Shown piece by piece: positions 1-9,347 of a stretch of DNA of 64,000 nt. Position numbers and translations under genes: made by a program. How positions within the stretch are numbered: the stretch's first letter is position 1; every line of letters begins with the position of its first letter. The notes beneath the pieces are model-generated. The model saw only the letters and a list, made by a program, of their open reading frames with translations, was not told the origin of the DNA and did no database searches. This stretch comes from Flavobacterium ajazii. GTDB lineage: Bacteria > Bacteroidota > Bacteroidia > Flavobacteriales > Flavobacteriaceae. Location: positions 298,156 to 362,155 of the forward strand of contig NZ_JAAEHL010000007.1 of NCBI RefSeq assembly GCF_010614725.1, read 5' to 3'.

Positions 1-211
1 TACTTGCCCTCACATACTGGACGGGAGTTAATATAGGAAACGGTCCTCTGGTTTCAGTTGGTGAAAGACTGCAATTGTCCCCCGAGTTATTACCTGTATC
101 ATCTGATGATTCGTTATCATTATCTTTTGAACAGGATGAAATAACGGCTGGAAGTGCAATAATAGCCCCGAATCCAAAAAGACCACTTCTTAAAAACTTT
201 TTTCTATCCAT
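1..211 (-). CDS. Intradiol ring-cleavage dioxygenase-like lipoprotein (5' part only)
   Basis: The gene runs off the left edge; about 70 N-terminal codons are visible, starting with ATG at 211. The N-terminus is MDRKKFLRSGLFGFGAI followed by a hydrophobic stretch and a cysteine in SSCSKDND, which looks like a lipoprotein signal with a twin-arginine-like basic start. After a Ser/Asp/Asn-rich linker comes CSLSPTETRGPFPI, which resembles the conserved entry motif of the intradiol (protocatechuate/catechol) dioxygenase family (C-x-LTPexTeGPyy). The Fe ligands (Tyr/Tyr/His/His) lie outside the window, so catalytic competence cannot be judged. Exported members of this family are common in Bacteroidota and their substrates are mostly unknown. 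It is transcribed leftward, away from the M16 gene terminator. Confidence 0.7.
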   Translation of the reverse strand, partial: MDRKKFLRSGLFGFGAIIALPAVISSCSKDNDNESSDDTGNNSGDNCSLSPTETRGPFPILTPVQYVRAS

Positions 212-398
212 AATTGGTATTGTGAAGCTAAATCTGAAATAATGCGGTTTGATTATTCTTAAAACAATTTAGCTATAAAAAACCCTACCTTTTTAATTTC
301 ATTTAAGATAAATTATTGAGACTTTTTATCATTATCCATCATAATTTACTGATTATAAAACTCAAACGTAATCAGTTCATATTATAAAAGAGTAAAGC

Positions 399-431
399 AA
401 AAAAAAAGAGCTGTCGTAAAACAGCTCTTTT
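399..431 (-). terminator. Rho-independent terminator of the M16 peptidase gene
   Basis: An 11-bp perfect stem (AAAAGAGCTGT at 404-414 paired with ACAGCTCTTTT at 421-431) has a 6-nt loop. An A-run at 399-407 gives a U-tract in minus-strand RNA. It lies about 75 bp after the stop of the M16 gene. The rest of 212-504 shows nothing recognisable beyond the probable promoter region of the leftward lipoprotein gene. Confidence 0.85.
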
Positions 432-504
432 AGGTTTTTCAAGTTAGTTGTATACGCTTACTAATTCAAAATACTTCTAAATGATATATGAAAAACCGAT
501 AATC

Positions 505-3327
505 TTAATATTCCGGAGCAGCAATCTGAGGTTTTGACTTCATGATTACTTCAACGGTTTTGGGTTTCGCAAAAAACTCTTTTGCAAAAGCTTTTATATC
601 TTCTGCTGTAACTTCGTTTAAAGTCTTTTTATAGGTAACGTCATCTTTAAACGTTTCATTGTTCAGCATCATATTATTTAAATTTCCTAACCAAAATCCA
701 TTGGTTAAAACCTTCTCTGCCCTTGCTTTTAAAAGCGTCTTCCTAATAGACTCAATATCCTCTTCTTTTGTTACATCTTTTTGCGTTAAATTAATCTGCT
801 CATAGACGATTTTTGTTAGTTTTTCCAGTTTTGCAGGATCACAGTCAAAATTGATGGTCATTGAATACTCATCAGATGGTAAACGGCTAACTCCTGATGA
901 AACATGAACACCATAACTTCCGCCCTCTTCTTCCCGAATTAAGTCAAGATATTTCTTAGAAAGTAATTCAGCCAGAATATGTGATATAAACACATTTTTA
1001 TAGTTGTACGGAAACTGTTTTACAAACCGGATATAAACGCTCGCCTTCGGGACATTCATTTCACGAACCAATAACTCTTTGGAAATTCCCGGTGCCGGAT
1101 CAAGATGATTGTCTATAAAATTTTCTTTTTTATTGACATCTGATGAAATACTTCCGATATATTTTTCGATTAATGGCAACACGTTTTCAGGAAGGTTTCC
1201 GGTAAAGACGAAAGTAAAATCTGCTGCGTTCTGAATTCTTTCTTTATAAAGTTCTGATGCTTTTTCAAAACTCAATTGTTTCAGGAATTCCTGGTTTACT
1301 AACGGAACCCTTTTGTTTCTATTGTAATTCAGCTGTGAAATCGTATCCTGAAAAACTTTCGGATTCGTATTCGCTGCGTTCTCTAACGAATTTTTAAAAC
1401 CTGTCAGCATTCTTGCGTAAGAATCTTTATCAAATCTTGGCTGTTCAAAATACAGATACACCAATTGTAATAAAGTCTCAAAATCCTTTTGATTCCCTGA
1501 ACCTTGAAAACCTTCTGTCAATTCTGTGATGTAAGGTTTTACATTAGCAATTTTACCGTTTAGTTTGTCTTTTAAATCGGTACTTTTAAATGCGCCTAAA
1601 CCAGAACTTTCTACCAGACTTACTGCAATTTGCGAAGACGGAATATCTTCTGTTTTAATTAAGGAACTTCCTCCTAAACTGTAAGCAGAAAACAAAATTT
1701 CGTCTTTTGCCAATGTTGTTGGATATAAAACGATCTTGGCTCCATTTCCCAAAACATAACTTTTCGCTCCTTTGATTCCTTCAATTGGCGCTTCTTTTGT
1801 TACTTTAGAACCTTTCAATTCTGCCGTAATCAAAGGCTGATCAGTATCAGTTTCTTTGTATTTTTCAAGAGGCATTTTCTTTACCTCAGACATAATTTTC
1901 AGATAATCTTCTTTTGTCGGATATACTACATCACTTTTATCTGGACCAGTAACCGTCATGACAATATTATCGGTTGTCTGAAGCTTTTTAACCGCCTGAT
2001 TGATTTCTGCAAGCGTAATCGAAGCCAATCTGGTTTTTATGTTTTCATACTCCGTTTCGATGCTTTCAAACGGAACTGCTTTTAGGAAATATTCTACTAG
2101 TCGCTCAGAAAATTCATCATTATCAATTTTATCTTTGTTTTGAAGCAGGTTTTCAAAATAACTCAAAACGCTTTCTTTGTTTCGGTCTAATTCTTTTTGC
2201 GTAAATCCGTAACGAATCGCTCTTTCGGTTTCGGTCATCATTTCTTTAAAACCTTCGGCTGTTTTGTTGTTTTTTGGAACCACATATAAACTGTACGAAT
2301 TCGTTAATCTCGATACTTCTGATGGGCCTGTTGCCATTTTAAGTACAGCCGTTTCATTGTTTTGAATGAATTCCTGATAACGTCTGTTGATCATATCGGT
2401 ACATAAATTATTTACCAAATCTCTTCTGATCGTTTCGTTATTCTTTACTTTATCATAATCTTTTTTGTAGTAAAGTACGATGGATGTTTCCTGTGCTTCT
2501 TTGTCTTTAGCCAAAACATATTCCATACCCTTATTTTTCGGAATCGAAACATAATAACGTTCCGCTGGATTTTTAGGCATTTCTATAGAAGAAAAAGTGG
2601 CAATGATTTTCTTTTCAATTTCTCTCGGGTCAATATCTCCAACCACAATAACAGCCTGTAAATCCGGACGGTACCATTTTTTATAATAATCTCTAAGAAC
2701 CTGATAATCAAAATTATTAATGATATTCAAATCGCCAATTACGTCACGTTTTGCGTATTTAGAATCCTTATACAATGTTTTATCTGTTTCTAAACGAAGT
2801 CTGAAATCTGAATCACGTCTAGTACGCCATTCTTCTCTAATTACGCCTCTTTCGGCATCAATTTCTGCATCTTTCAGCAAAAGAAAACCGGACCAGTCGT
2901 GCAGTGCCAAAAGACATGAATCAATCAATTTAGAATCGTTTGCAGGAACATTACTTAAATTATAAACGGTTTGATCCTGTGCGGTATAAGCATTAATATC
3001 TGCCCCAAAACGAACTCCTTTTTTCTCCAGCATGTCGATAATGCCTTTTCCTTCAAAATTTTGTGTACCGTTAAAAGCCATGTGTTCCAGAAAATGTGCC
3101 AGTCCGTTTTGGTCATCATTTTCTAAAATTGCTCCCACATTTTGGGCAAAATAGAAACACACTCGGTCTTTTGGATATTCATTATACAGTACATAATATT
3201 TCATTCCGTTCTTTAATTTTCCTGAAACTACATCTTTGTTCAACAGAATGGTAGTCGAAAACTGAGCGGCACTTTTAAATCCGATTAAAAGGACAAAAAG
3301 CCAATATTTTGATTGAAAGACTTTCAT
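505..3327 (-). CDS. M16 family (pitrilysin/insulinase-type) zinc metallopeptidase
   Basis: This is an exported, full-length two-half M16 peptidase of 940 aa. A signal peptide ends near residue 21 (FKSAAQ). The inverted zinc motif HxxEH is H78-F-L-E81-H82 in LAHFLEHMAFNGT. The expected third zinc-ligand Glu is E159 in DAERGVIREEW, about 76 residues downstream as in the family. The second half (about 520-940) is the inactive, structurally related M16 domain with the RxxxY-type region around EEGGSYGVHVSSG. Members digest oligopeptides in the periplasm. It sits downstream of the SusCD/TlpA/DsbD block on the same strand but is separated from dsbD by a 204-bp gap holding a repeat, so it probably has its own promoter. 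Its terminator is at 399-431. Confidence 0.93.
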   Translation of the reverse strand: MKVFQSKYWLFVLLIGFKSAAQFSTTILLNKDVVSGKLKNGMKYYVLYNEYPKDRVCFYFAQNVGAILENDDQNGLAHFLEHMAFNGTQNFEGKGIIDMLEKKGVRFGADINAYTAQDQTVYNLSNVPANDSKLIDSCLLALHDWSGFLLLKDAEIDAERGVIREEWRTRRDSDFRLRLETDKTLYKDSKYAKRDVIGDLNIINNFDYQVLRDYYKKWYRPDLQAVIVVGDIDPREIEKKIIATFSSIEMPKNPAERYYVSIPKNKGMEYVLAKDKEAQETSIVLYYKKDYDKVKNNETIRRDLVNNLCTDMINRRYQEFIQNNETAVLKMATGPSEVSRLTNSYSLYVVPKNNKTAEGFKEMMTETERAIRYGFTQKELDRNKESVLSYFENLLQNKDKIDNDEFSERLVEYFLKAVPFESIETEYENIKTRLASITLAEINQAVKKLQTTDNIVMTVTGPDKSDVVYPTKEDYLKIMSEVKKMPLEKYKETDTDQPLITAELKGSKVTKEAPIEGIKGAKSYVLGNGAKIVLYPTTLAKDEILFSAYSLGGSSLIKTEDIPSSQIAVSLVESSGLGAFKSTDLKDKLNGKIANVKPYITELTEGFQGSGNQKDFETLLQLVYLYFEQPRFDKDSYARMLTGFKNSLENAANTNPKVFQDTISQLNYNRNKRVPLVNQEFLKQLSFEKASELYKERIQNAADFTFVFTGNLPENVLPLIEKYIGSISSDVNKKENFIDNHLDPAPGISKELLVREMNVPKASVYIRFVKQFPYNYKNVFISHILAELLSKKYLDLIREEEGGSYGVHVSSGVSRLPSDEYSMTINFDCDPAKLEKLTKIVYEQINLTQKDVTKEEDIESIRKTLLKARAEKVLTNGFWLGNLNNMMLNNETFKDDVTYKKTLNEVTAEDIKAFAKEFFAKPKTVEVIMKSKPQIAAPEY

Positions 3328-3360
3328 TTGATATTTATTTTTGATTGTTGGGATGTTTTT

Positions 3361-3507
3361 TTAAACACATAGAGACATAGTTTTTTCTTCTTTTTTTGAG
3401 AGAGTATAAAAGAGAAACCAGTTTCTCAACACATAGACTAACTATGTTTTTTCAAATTAATGAAATGCCTTTTACGCAATCCAAATTCTATGATTCTATG
3501 TGTTTAA
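3361..3507. repeat. Intergenic palindromic-ended repeat, copy 1
   Basis: A 147-bp element is bounded by inverted ends: ttaaacacatagagacatag (3361-3380) against the complement of ctatgattctatgtgtttaa (3488-3507). Inside are a small hairpin (gagaaaccagtttctc) and an inner ACATAG/CTATGT pair. Closely similar elements occur at 5643-5851 (opposite orientation) and 34960-35110. No coding potential is seen. It fills most of the gap between the dsbD-like and M16 genes. Confidence 0.85.
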
Positions 3508-3531
3508 AAAAATGACCCAAACAGTATTTGA

Positions 3532-5595
3532 TTATTTTTTAAAATTCCGGACTCCTTCCTGAAGCCAATTGTAATACGCATTAATATCCGGATTGTATGC
3601 CGATGGTTTGTTGAGATCTTTTTCGTTATGATCCATTAAAACATAATACGGCTGAGCGTTGGTTTTGTATTTTAAGATTTGAAGTTCGCTCCATTTCTGC
3701 CCTGTATATTTCAAGACTTTACCTGTGATTTTAGAAACTACCTGTTCATTTTCCGGTAAGGGCCTTTTGTCATCCACGTACAATGAAATCAGCACCACAT
3801 CATTATTCAAAACATTCAAAACTTTTGGATCAGGCCATACACGTTCTTCCATTTTACGACAGTTCACACAGGCGTATCCGGTAAAATCAATCATTATGGG
3901 TTTGTTTACTTTTTTCGCGTAAGCTAAACCTTCGTCATAATCATGAAAAGCCGGAATTCCGTTTGGCCCGCTTTCTGCTCCTTCCGGCAACGCACTTTTT
4001 TCTGCAGTTTGTGCTACTGCATTTCCAAAACCATTTGGTGATTCACTATATTGTTTTGCCGGCGGAAAACCACTTATATATTGTAATGGAGCTCCCCACA
4101 GCCCCGGAATCATATACACCACAAACGACAAAACGATAATTCCTAAACTCAGTCTTCCCACAGATATATGAGTTGAAGGCGTATCGTGCGACAACTGGAT
4201 TTTTCCAAATAAATACAAAGCCAATACAGAGAATATAGCAATCCAAATGGCAAGGAATACTTCTCGTTCTAATAAATGTAATTGTAAAACTAAGTCGGCG
4301 TTGCTTAAGAATTTAAGTGCTAAAGCCAATTCCAGAAAGCCTAAAACCACTTTGACCGAATTCAGCCAGCCGCCCGATTTCGGAAGTGAATTCATCCATC
4401 CCGGAAAAGCAGCGAATAAAGTAAAAGGTAAAGCAATCGCTAATGAAAAACCCAGCATTCCGACAATTGGCGCAATTCCTGCCTGACTAGCCGCCTGAAC
4501 TAATAAGGTTCCGACAATTGGTCCGGTACATGAAAATGAAACCACCGCTAATGCCAGTGCCATAAAGAAAATTCCGAAAGCACCACCAATCTCCGATTTC
4601 TGATCGATTTTAGTCAGCCATGAACTCGGCAGTACAATTTCGAAAGCTCCTAAAAATGACAAGGCAAAAACCAATAAAAGCAGGAAGAAAACAATATTGA
4701 AAACTACGTTTGTTGCCAAAGCATTCAGCGCATCTGCACCAAAAACTGCGGTAACCAAACTTCCTAAAATCACATAAATCACGATAATAAAAATACCGTA
4801 CATCATAGCGTTTCTGATTCCTGCAGCTTTGGTTTTACTTTGTTTGGTAAAGAAACTCACCGTCATCGGAATCATCGGAAATACGCAAGGCGTAAACAAA
4901 GCAGCAAGACCTCCTAAAAAGCTGAAGAAAAATAATGTCCAAAGGCTTTCTTCAGGGGCTGTTTTTCCCGAAGAAGCTTTTTCGGCTGAATTATTTAAAA
5001 TTTCAGGAGTGTTTTTGCTGACAGTGCTAACAGAGTCTGCTGTGTTGTTTGTGGTATTTTGTTTAGTAATAGATTGGTCTTTTACAGACAAATCAGTATT
5101 TTGTTGCTCTGTTTCAGCTGTTTCTTTTTTGATTGGTGTTTCCGACTTTTTAAATGTAAATTTTACTTCTTTTTCAGAAGGAGGCAGACAGCTATTATCG
5201 TTGCATACCATAAAAAATACAGTAGCGTCGATTGTAAAAGCATCACTTGTTTTTCGTTCGATATTTTGTGTAAAAGTGGCTTTTTCTTCAAAATATTTAA
5301 TCCGCATCTGAAAAACAGGATCGTCTACTTCATGTCCTTTGGGCTCAATTACTGATCCTGTTTTTTTATAATTTTTAGATGGCTGAAAAGTAAAACTGGT
5401 TGGCGCAGGCCCTCCTTGTGGTACATTCTGCGAATATACGTGCCAGCCCTTGTCAATTTTGGCAATAATAGACAAAGTGTATTTGTTTTCTCCTATCTCT
5501 TTTACTGAAGTTGTAAACGAAACGGGATCGTAAATTTGGGCAGTAAGATGGCTTATCGCAAAGAATATTGCGATAAAAAGGAATAATTTTTTCAT
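3532..5595 (-). CDS. DsbD-like thiol:disulfide interchange protein
   Basis: The 687-aa protein has the full DsbD layout. There is a signal peptide (cut near LTAQ20) and an N-terminal periplasmic immunoglobulin-like domain with C131/C136 (CNDNSCLPP). A Ser/Thr/Lys/Glu-rich linker (about 150-215) follows, then an eight-helix membrane domain (about 218-500) with the redox cysteines C237 (TPCVFP) and C356 (FSCTGP). A C-terminal thioredoxin domain carries C576-V-N-C579. DsbD moves electrons from cytoplasmic thioredoxin across the inner membrane to periplasmic reductases. Here the obvious client is the TlpA-like protein two genes upstream in the same direction. Repeats flank the gene on both sides, so it is probably its own transcription unit. 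The N- and C-terminal domains are intact with no missing cysteines. Confidence 0.93.
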   Translation of the reverse strand: MKKLFLFIAIFFAISHLTAQIYDPVSFTTSVKEIGENKYTLSIIAKIDKGWHVYSQNVPQGGPAPTSFTFQPSKNYKKTGSVIEPKGHEVDDPVFQMRIKYFEEKATFTQNIERKTSDAFTIDATVFFMVCNDNSCLPPSEKEVKFTFKKSETPIKKETAETEQQNTDLSVKDQSITKQNTTNNTADSVSTVSKNTPEILNNSAEKASSGKTAPEESLWTLFFFSFLGGLAALFTPCVFPMIPMTVSFFTKQSKTKAAGIRNAMMYGIFIIVIYVILGSLVTAVFGADALNALATNVVFNIVFFLLLLVFALSFLGAFEIVLPSSWLTKIDQKSEIGGAFGIFFMALALAVVSFSCTGPIVGTLLVQAASQAGIAPIVGMLGFSLAIALPFTLFAAFPGWMNSLPKSGGWLNSVKVVLGFLELALALKFLSNADLVLQLHLLEREVFLAIWIAIFSVLALYLFGKIQLSHDTPSTHISVGRLSLGIIVLSFVVYMIPGLWGAPLQYISGFPPAKQYSESPNGFGNAVAQTAEKSALPEGAESGPNGIPAFHDYDEGLAYAKKVNKPIMIDFTGYACVNCRKMEERVWPDPKVLNVLNNDVVLISLYVDDKRPLPENEQVVSKITGKVLKYTGQKWSELQILKYKTNAQPYYVLMDHNEKDLNKPSAYNPDINAYYNWLQEGVRNFKK

Positions 5596-5642
5596 GATGT
5601 TAGAGAAATATACTTATTGTATTTTTTTGTCTAAATGTTGTT

Positions 5643-5851
5643 TTAAACACATAGAATCATAGGATTTAGATTGTCTATAAAAGGCATTTCATTTGTTTAA
5701 ATAAACATAGATATAGGGTCTTCAAACTTTGACAAAGTTTTAATCTTTGACAAAGTTCTCACAATACTTACACAAAGCTATGTGTTGAGAAACGAGTTTC
5801 TCTTTTATACTCTTTTCAAAAAAAATAAAATCTATGTTTCTATGTGTTTAA
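5643..5851. repeat. Intergenic palindromic-ended repeat, copy 2 (inverted, with insertion)
   Basis: A 209-bp copy of the 3361-3507 element lies in the opposite orientation, with the same ends (ttaaacacatagaatcatag ... ctatgtttctatgtgtttaa). It carries about 60 extra bases in the middle (roughly 5718-5778) that include two tandem tttgacaaagtt-type units. It occupies most of the gap between the alpha/beta hydrolase and dsbD-like genes. Confidence 0.83.
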
Positions 5852-5877
5852 AAGTTACTGCGGATTATAAATCATTT

Positions 5878-7269
5878 TTATTTTTTATATCGATCCAAAA
5901 TCCACTTTGCAATATCGTTTAAAACCTCTTCGGCAAAAACCTCATCAATTTCTTTGGCTTCGTTCTGCGTGCAAGTTTTACAATGCTGATACATGTGATT
6001 TAATCCCGGATAAATCTTTGTAGTTAGATCTTTAGTACCCAAGTATTTTTTGAAAGACTCAATATTCTCAACCGCCGGAACCTGAATGTCTTTATCGCCG
6101 TTTGCTATAAATACAGGAATAGTAATTTTGGGCAGAAAGTTTTCAGGTTTGTAATGAATCGTGTAGCGGTACCATTTTCTGTCAGCATCTTTTCCATAGC
6201 GATATAAGAAAGTCTGATCGCGTCCGTCCCATATCTGAACTTCTTTTAAAGTTGTCGTGTCTTGCTTCTGCATCCATTCTTTCAATTTCAATTCCATTGC
6301 AGGTTGGGCCGATTCTCCGTCTTTGGTATCGTAAACCACTTTAAACATGATGTTGTACATTTCCATCTGTTTGGCTACCACTTTATCTGAAAATTTATAG
6401 CTTTTTAGAATTGCTGTATTTTGAAGATTCAGCATTTCGAGTCCGCTTACTCCTACTCCTGACAAACTGATCATGAATTTTACATCTTTGTTTCTGGAAG
6501 CTACAATTGAAGCAATCATTCCGCCTTCGCTGTGACCGATTAAACCGATATATGAAGCACCAACGTTTTTATCACTTTTTAAATAGGCAATTTCTTCCTC
6601 AATATCATCTGCGAAATCTCCGGTTGTAGCGGCTTCAAAATTACCTGTCGTTTTGCCAAATCCACGGTCGTCTACACGTAAAGAAGCAATTCCGTTTCTT
6701 GCTAAATAATCGGCTAAAACGGTGAAAGATTCTCTTCCCATGTACGTATAATTGCGATCGTGCTGTCCCGTTCCTGAAATTAAAATTGCTAACGGATATT
6801 TCTTTTTATTTTTCGGAACGGTCAATGTTGCGCCGTAAGTCAGTTTGGTATTTTTTCCTGAAAAGGTAAAATCTTTTACTTCATACGGATAAGGTTTCTG
6901 TGGATGCTGTGCAAAAAACAATGGCTGAATACTGTTTAGTTTCTTTAAAACAATCGCAGCATTTGGAAATGAATAATTATTGAATACACCTGTAATTGCA
7001 GTTTTATCAGCATTGTATTTTCCTTTAAAAGTAAAATCATACATTTTATTTTTAAAGAATATACTATCCTTGTCTTTTCTGACTCCTACTTTAATTGAAT
7101 CATAAGACATCTCCGGAATGCTTAATAAAAGTGAATCTTTTTTGCTGTCAAAATCACCTTTAACAATAATGCGGGAAGAATGGTGTTGCCCCTGCCAGAT
7201 GGTTTGCGAAAAACCGATCTGACAAGACAAAACCGTAATAAGGAGATATAAAAATTTATGAATTTTCAT
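5878..7269 (-). CDS. Exported alpha/beta hydrolase (serine esterase/peptidase-like)
   Basis: This 463-aa protein has a signal peptide ending near residue 21 (QIGFSQ) and a ~110-residue N-terminal beta-rich region. The alpha/beta hydrolase domain begins near residue 125. The nucleophile elbow is G245-H-S247-E-G-G, the acid is probably Asp in FIANGDKDIQVP, and the His is in PGLNHMYQHC. The oxyanion region ISGTGQHDR fits the family of secreted hydrolases annotated as acyl-peptidase/dienelactone-hydrolase-like. The substrate cannot be read from the sequence. It starts 19 bp after the TlpA-like gene and is probably cotranscribed with it and the susCD genes. Confidence 0.85.
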   Translation of the reverse strand: MKIHKFLYLLITVLSCQIGFSQTIWQGQHHSSRIIVKGDFDSKKDSLLLSIPEMSYDSIKVGVRKDKDSIFFKNKMYDFTFKGKYNADKTAITGVFNNYSFPNAAIVLKKLNSIQPLFFAQHPQKPYPYEVKDFTFSGKNTKLTYGATLTVPKNKKKYPLAILISGTGQHDRNYTYMGRESFTVLADYLARNGIASLRVDDRGFGKTTGNFEAATTGDFADDIEEEIAYLKSDKNVGASYIGLIGHSEGGMIASIVASRNKDVKFMISLSGVGVSGLEMLNLQNTAILKSYKFSDKVVAKQMEMYNIMFKVVYDTKDGESAQPAMELKLKEWMQKQDTTTLKEVQIWDGRDQTFLYRYGKDADRKWYRYTIHYKPENFLPKITIPVFIANGDKDIQVPAVENIESFKKYLGTKDLTTKIYPGLNHMYQHCKTCTQNEAKEIDEVFAEEVLNDIAKWILDRYKK

Positions 7270-7288
7270 GATTCAGTTCCTTACCGGA

Positions 7289-9283
7289 TTATTTATTTTC
7301 AGCTTTTAAATGCTCGACAATAATTGAAATTTCGTCAGCAAGTTCGCTTGGGCTTCCAAAATAGCCATTGGACATCCATCTTAAATTTCCTTTCTGATCG
7401 ATAATCATTTTTTCTGGAATTCCGGAAAAATGAAATGCTTTTGAATATTTGTCGTAAACTGCATCAAACTTACCCGTTTTAGGATTTTTGCTATCGTAAA
7501 GAATGGTAAAATCGAATCCTTTTTCTTTGATAAAAGCCTGAGTCTGTGACTTAAAATCTTTGATATATTCCATCGTATCTACAAAATAGAATTTCACGTT
7601 ATCATCGGCTTTGTATTTATTCACTGCCATATTCATTCCCGGCATTGCATTTTTACAAGGACCGCACCACATAGCCCAGAAATCAAGCACAACGATTTTA
7701 CCTTTTTGATCGGCTAGTTTTACTTTTCCGCCACGGCTGCTTTCCATTTCAAATCCGTCAATTGGAAGATTGATTAATTCTGAGATTAATTTCTTTTTGT
7801 GCTCTTCGCTGGAATCTGCTTTTAAAGAATGTAAATACGTATCAAAATCTGCTTCCTTTTTACCTTCTTTCAAATAAACTTCTTTTAAAGATGCAATAGT
7901 TGCAGGAGTAATCTGGTTTTGTTTAGCTGAAAGTTCTATAAACGTTTTTGCCTCCGCTGTCTTACCTTCTCTCAAAAGCATTCTTGCGTAAACCTCGTTG
8001 TAGCTTGCATTTTTATAAGCCATTAATGGTTTAATTTTATCCAGATATTTTCTTTCTAAATCGTAATTTTTGAAGATTTCCTGAATTTTAGCATACGTAA
8101 AATATTCTCTTGTACCGTATTGCAAGGCTAATTCCTGCCATTGCGATAATGATAATTCGCCCACTTTATCTTTTGGTAAAAATGCTTCTCTTTTTTCCAT
8201 TTCCGGAATAATCACATCAGCATATTTCTTTAAAGTCTCCAAATTTGCTTTTTCGCTTCCCTCCTGATCCCTGTCAAACGGAATGCCAACCAAATGCCAG
8301 GCATAATCTATTAAGTTCGTGTACGAAACTTTAGGCACACTGTTGATTGCATAATTGTAATCTTTTTTGTTCATGATATATCCGTAAGCAATGCTTTTGA
8401 ACATTTTATCGTAGTACAAACCTTCTGTATCTGTTAGAACGTCTAAGAATTTTTCTTGTGGAAAGTTTTTCTCAAAAGTGTTGTAAAGCTGTACTTTTTT
8501 ATCAAAATTCGCTTCCGTAAAAATCTTTTTAATTTCAATATCACGGGCCCAAACTCCTTTTGGATATTTAGTCAATAAAACCTTCTGAACAGAATCTATA
8601 AATTGAGTTTCTTTCTGCCAGTCTAAAAGCTGTAATGTTTTTTGAACTTTATATTGATGCTCATTGTCTAAATTATCTCCCAGAACAAATCTAAGTTCGC
8701 TTTTGATACGTTTTGTAGGATCGCCCGGTTTTGCACTTTTCATCAACTTTAAACCTTCATAAAAAACATCTTTACGGCTCGCTGGATGGTGCTGTAATTC
8801 GTAATTCACCCACATTAAACTGATTGTATCATTAATTGCAGATATTGGATCCAGAAAATTTGGACGCTGATCTGCAAATGACTCATTTCTAAGAATTCCC
8901 CATCCAAGATATGACCCCGGAGAATCCTGAAGCATCCAGCTGTAGGTTTCTTTTCCGCCTTTATCAATCAAAGTATCTGAAGTAAAAACACAGGTAATAA
9001 GTGCTGCATCGTCGTTCAGTTTTACTTTTGTTTCCCATTTTTTATCGACTGTTGGTTTTAAAGTAATATCGGCCACTTTCCATTTAAAACTTCCGTTGGT
9101 GTAGATACGCCCGGAAACTTTTTTGGCATCTTTTAAAACCGTTCCCGAAGGATCGTACGTAATCGTAATTTCTTCTCCCGGTTTTGGAATTTTCGGAGTA
9201 ACATCAAATCGTGCTGCTTCATTTTGAGCATAAGAAGCCGCAGTAACACTTAAAAAAAGTGCTGCTAATCTTAATAGTTTCAT
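7289..9283 (-). CDS. TlpA-like periplasmic thioredoxin-domain protein
   Basis: This 664-aa exported protein (signal peptide to about SYAQ20) has a C-terminal TlpA/ResA-type thioredoxin domain. The active site is W539-C540-G-P-C543 in DFWAMWCGPCKNAMPG, and the cis-Pro region is FSGIPEKMIID. The N-terminal ~500 residues hold a beta-sandwich-like region and then an alpha-helical, TPR-like region (around 390-470), as seen in many Bacteroidota TlpA proteins encoded next to SusCD. The expected role is reduction of disulfides in periplasmic substrates or imported material, recharged by DsbD. It follows susD by 64 bp with a stem-loop between them. Confidence 0.88.
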   Translation of the reverse strand: MKLLRLAALFLSVTAASYAQNEAARFDVTPKIPKPGEEITITYDPSGTVLKDAKKVSGRIYTNGSFKWKVADITLKPTVDKKWETKVKLNDDAALITCVFTSDTLIDKGGKETYSWMLQDSPGSYLGWGILRNESFADQRPNFLDPISAINDTISLMWVNYELQHHPASRKDVFYEGLKLMKSAKPGDPTKRIKSELRFVLGDNLDNEHQYKVQKTLQLLDWQKETQFIDSVQKVLLTKYPKGVWARDIEIKKIFTEANFDKKVQLYNTFEKNFPQEKFLDVLTDTEGLYYDKMFKSIAYGYIMNKKDYNYAINSVPKVSYTNLIDYAWHLVGIPFDRDQEGSEKANLETLKKYADVIIPEMEKREAFLPKDKVGELSLSQWQELALQYGTREYFTYAKIQEIFKNYDLERKYLDKIKPLMAYKNASYNEVYARMLLREGKTAEAKTFIELSAKQNQITPATIASLKEVYLKEGKKEADFDTYLHSLKADSSEEHKKKLISELINLPIDGFEMESSRGGKVKLADQKGKIVVLDFWAMWCGPCKNAMPGMNMAVNKYKADDNVKFYFVDTMEYIKDFKSQTQAFIKEKGFDFTILYDSKNPKTGKFDAVYDKYSKAFHFSGIPEKMIIDQKGNLRWMSNGYFGSPSELADEISIIVEHLKAENK

Positions 9284-9300
9284 TTTTTCATTTTTGTTTA

Positions 9301-9333
9301 AGCACGTTCAGAGAAACCTGAACGTGCTATTTT
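9301..9333 (-). other. Stem-loop between susD and the tlpA-like gene
   Basis: AGCACGTTCAG pairs perfectly with CTGAACGTGCT across a 6-nt loop (9301-9328). On the minus strand the stem is not followed by a good U-tract; the T-run is on the plus-strand side. It is therefore more likely an attenuator or mRNA-stabilising hairpin than a strong terminator, and could lower expression of the genes after susCD. Confidence 0.6.
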
Positions 9334-9347
9334 TGAATCAATTCCTT

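Noticed and set aside
4829..5311. 160-residue plus-strand frame opposite the dsbD-like gene
   Set aside because: It lies fully antisense to well-conserved DsbD domains and has no recognisable motif; a shadow of the real gene.
3361..5851. dsbD-like gene as cargo of a composite transposon
   Set aside because: The flanking inverted repeats contain no transposase and no target-site duplication was visible; a third copy stands alone elsewhere. Kept only as a repeat observation.
9301..9328. Strong terminator for susD
   Set aside because: The T-run is on the wrong side for minus-strand transcription; described as a stem-loop instead.
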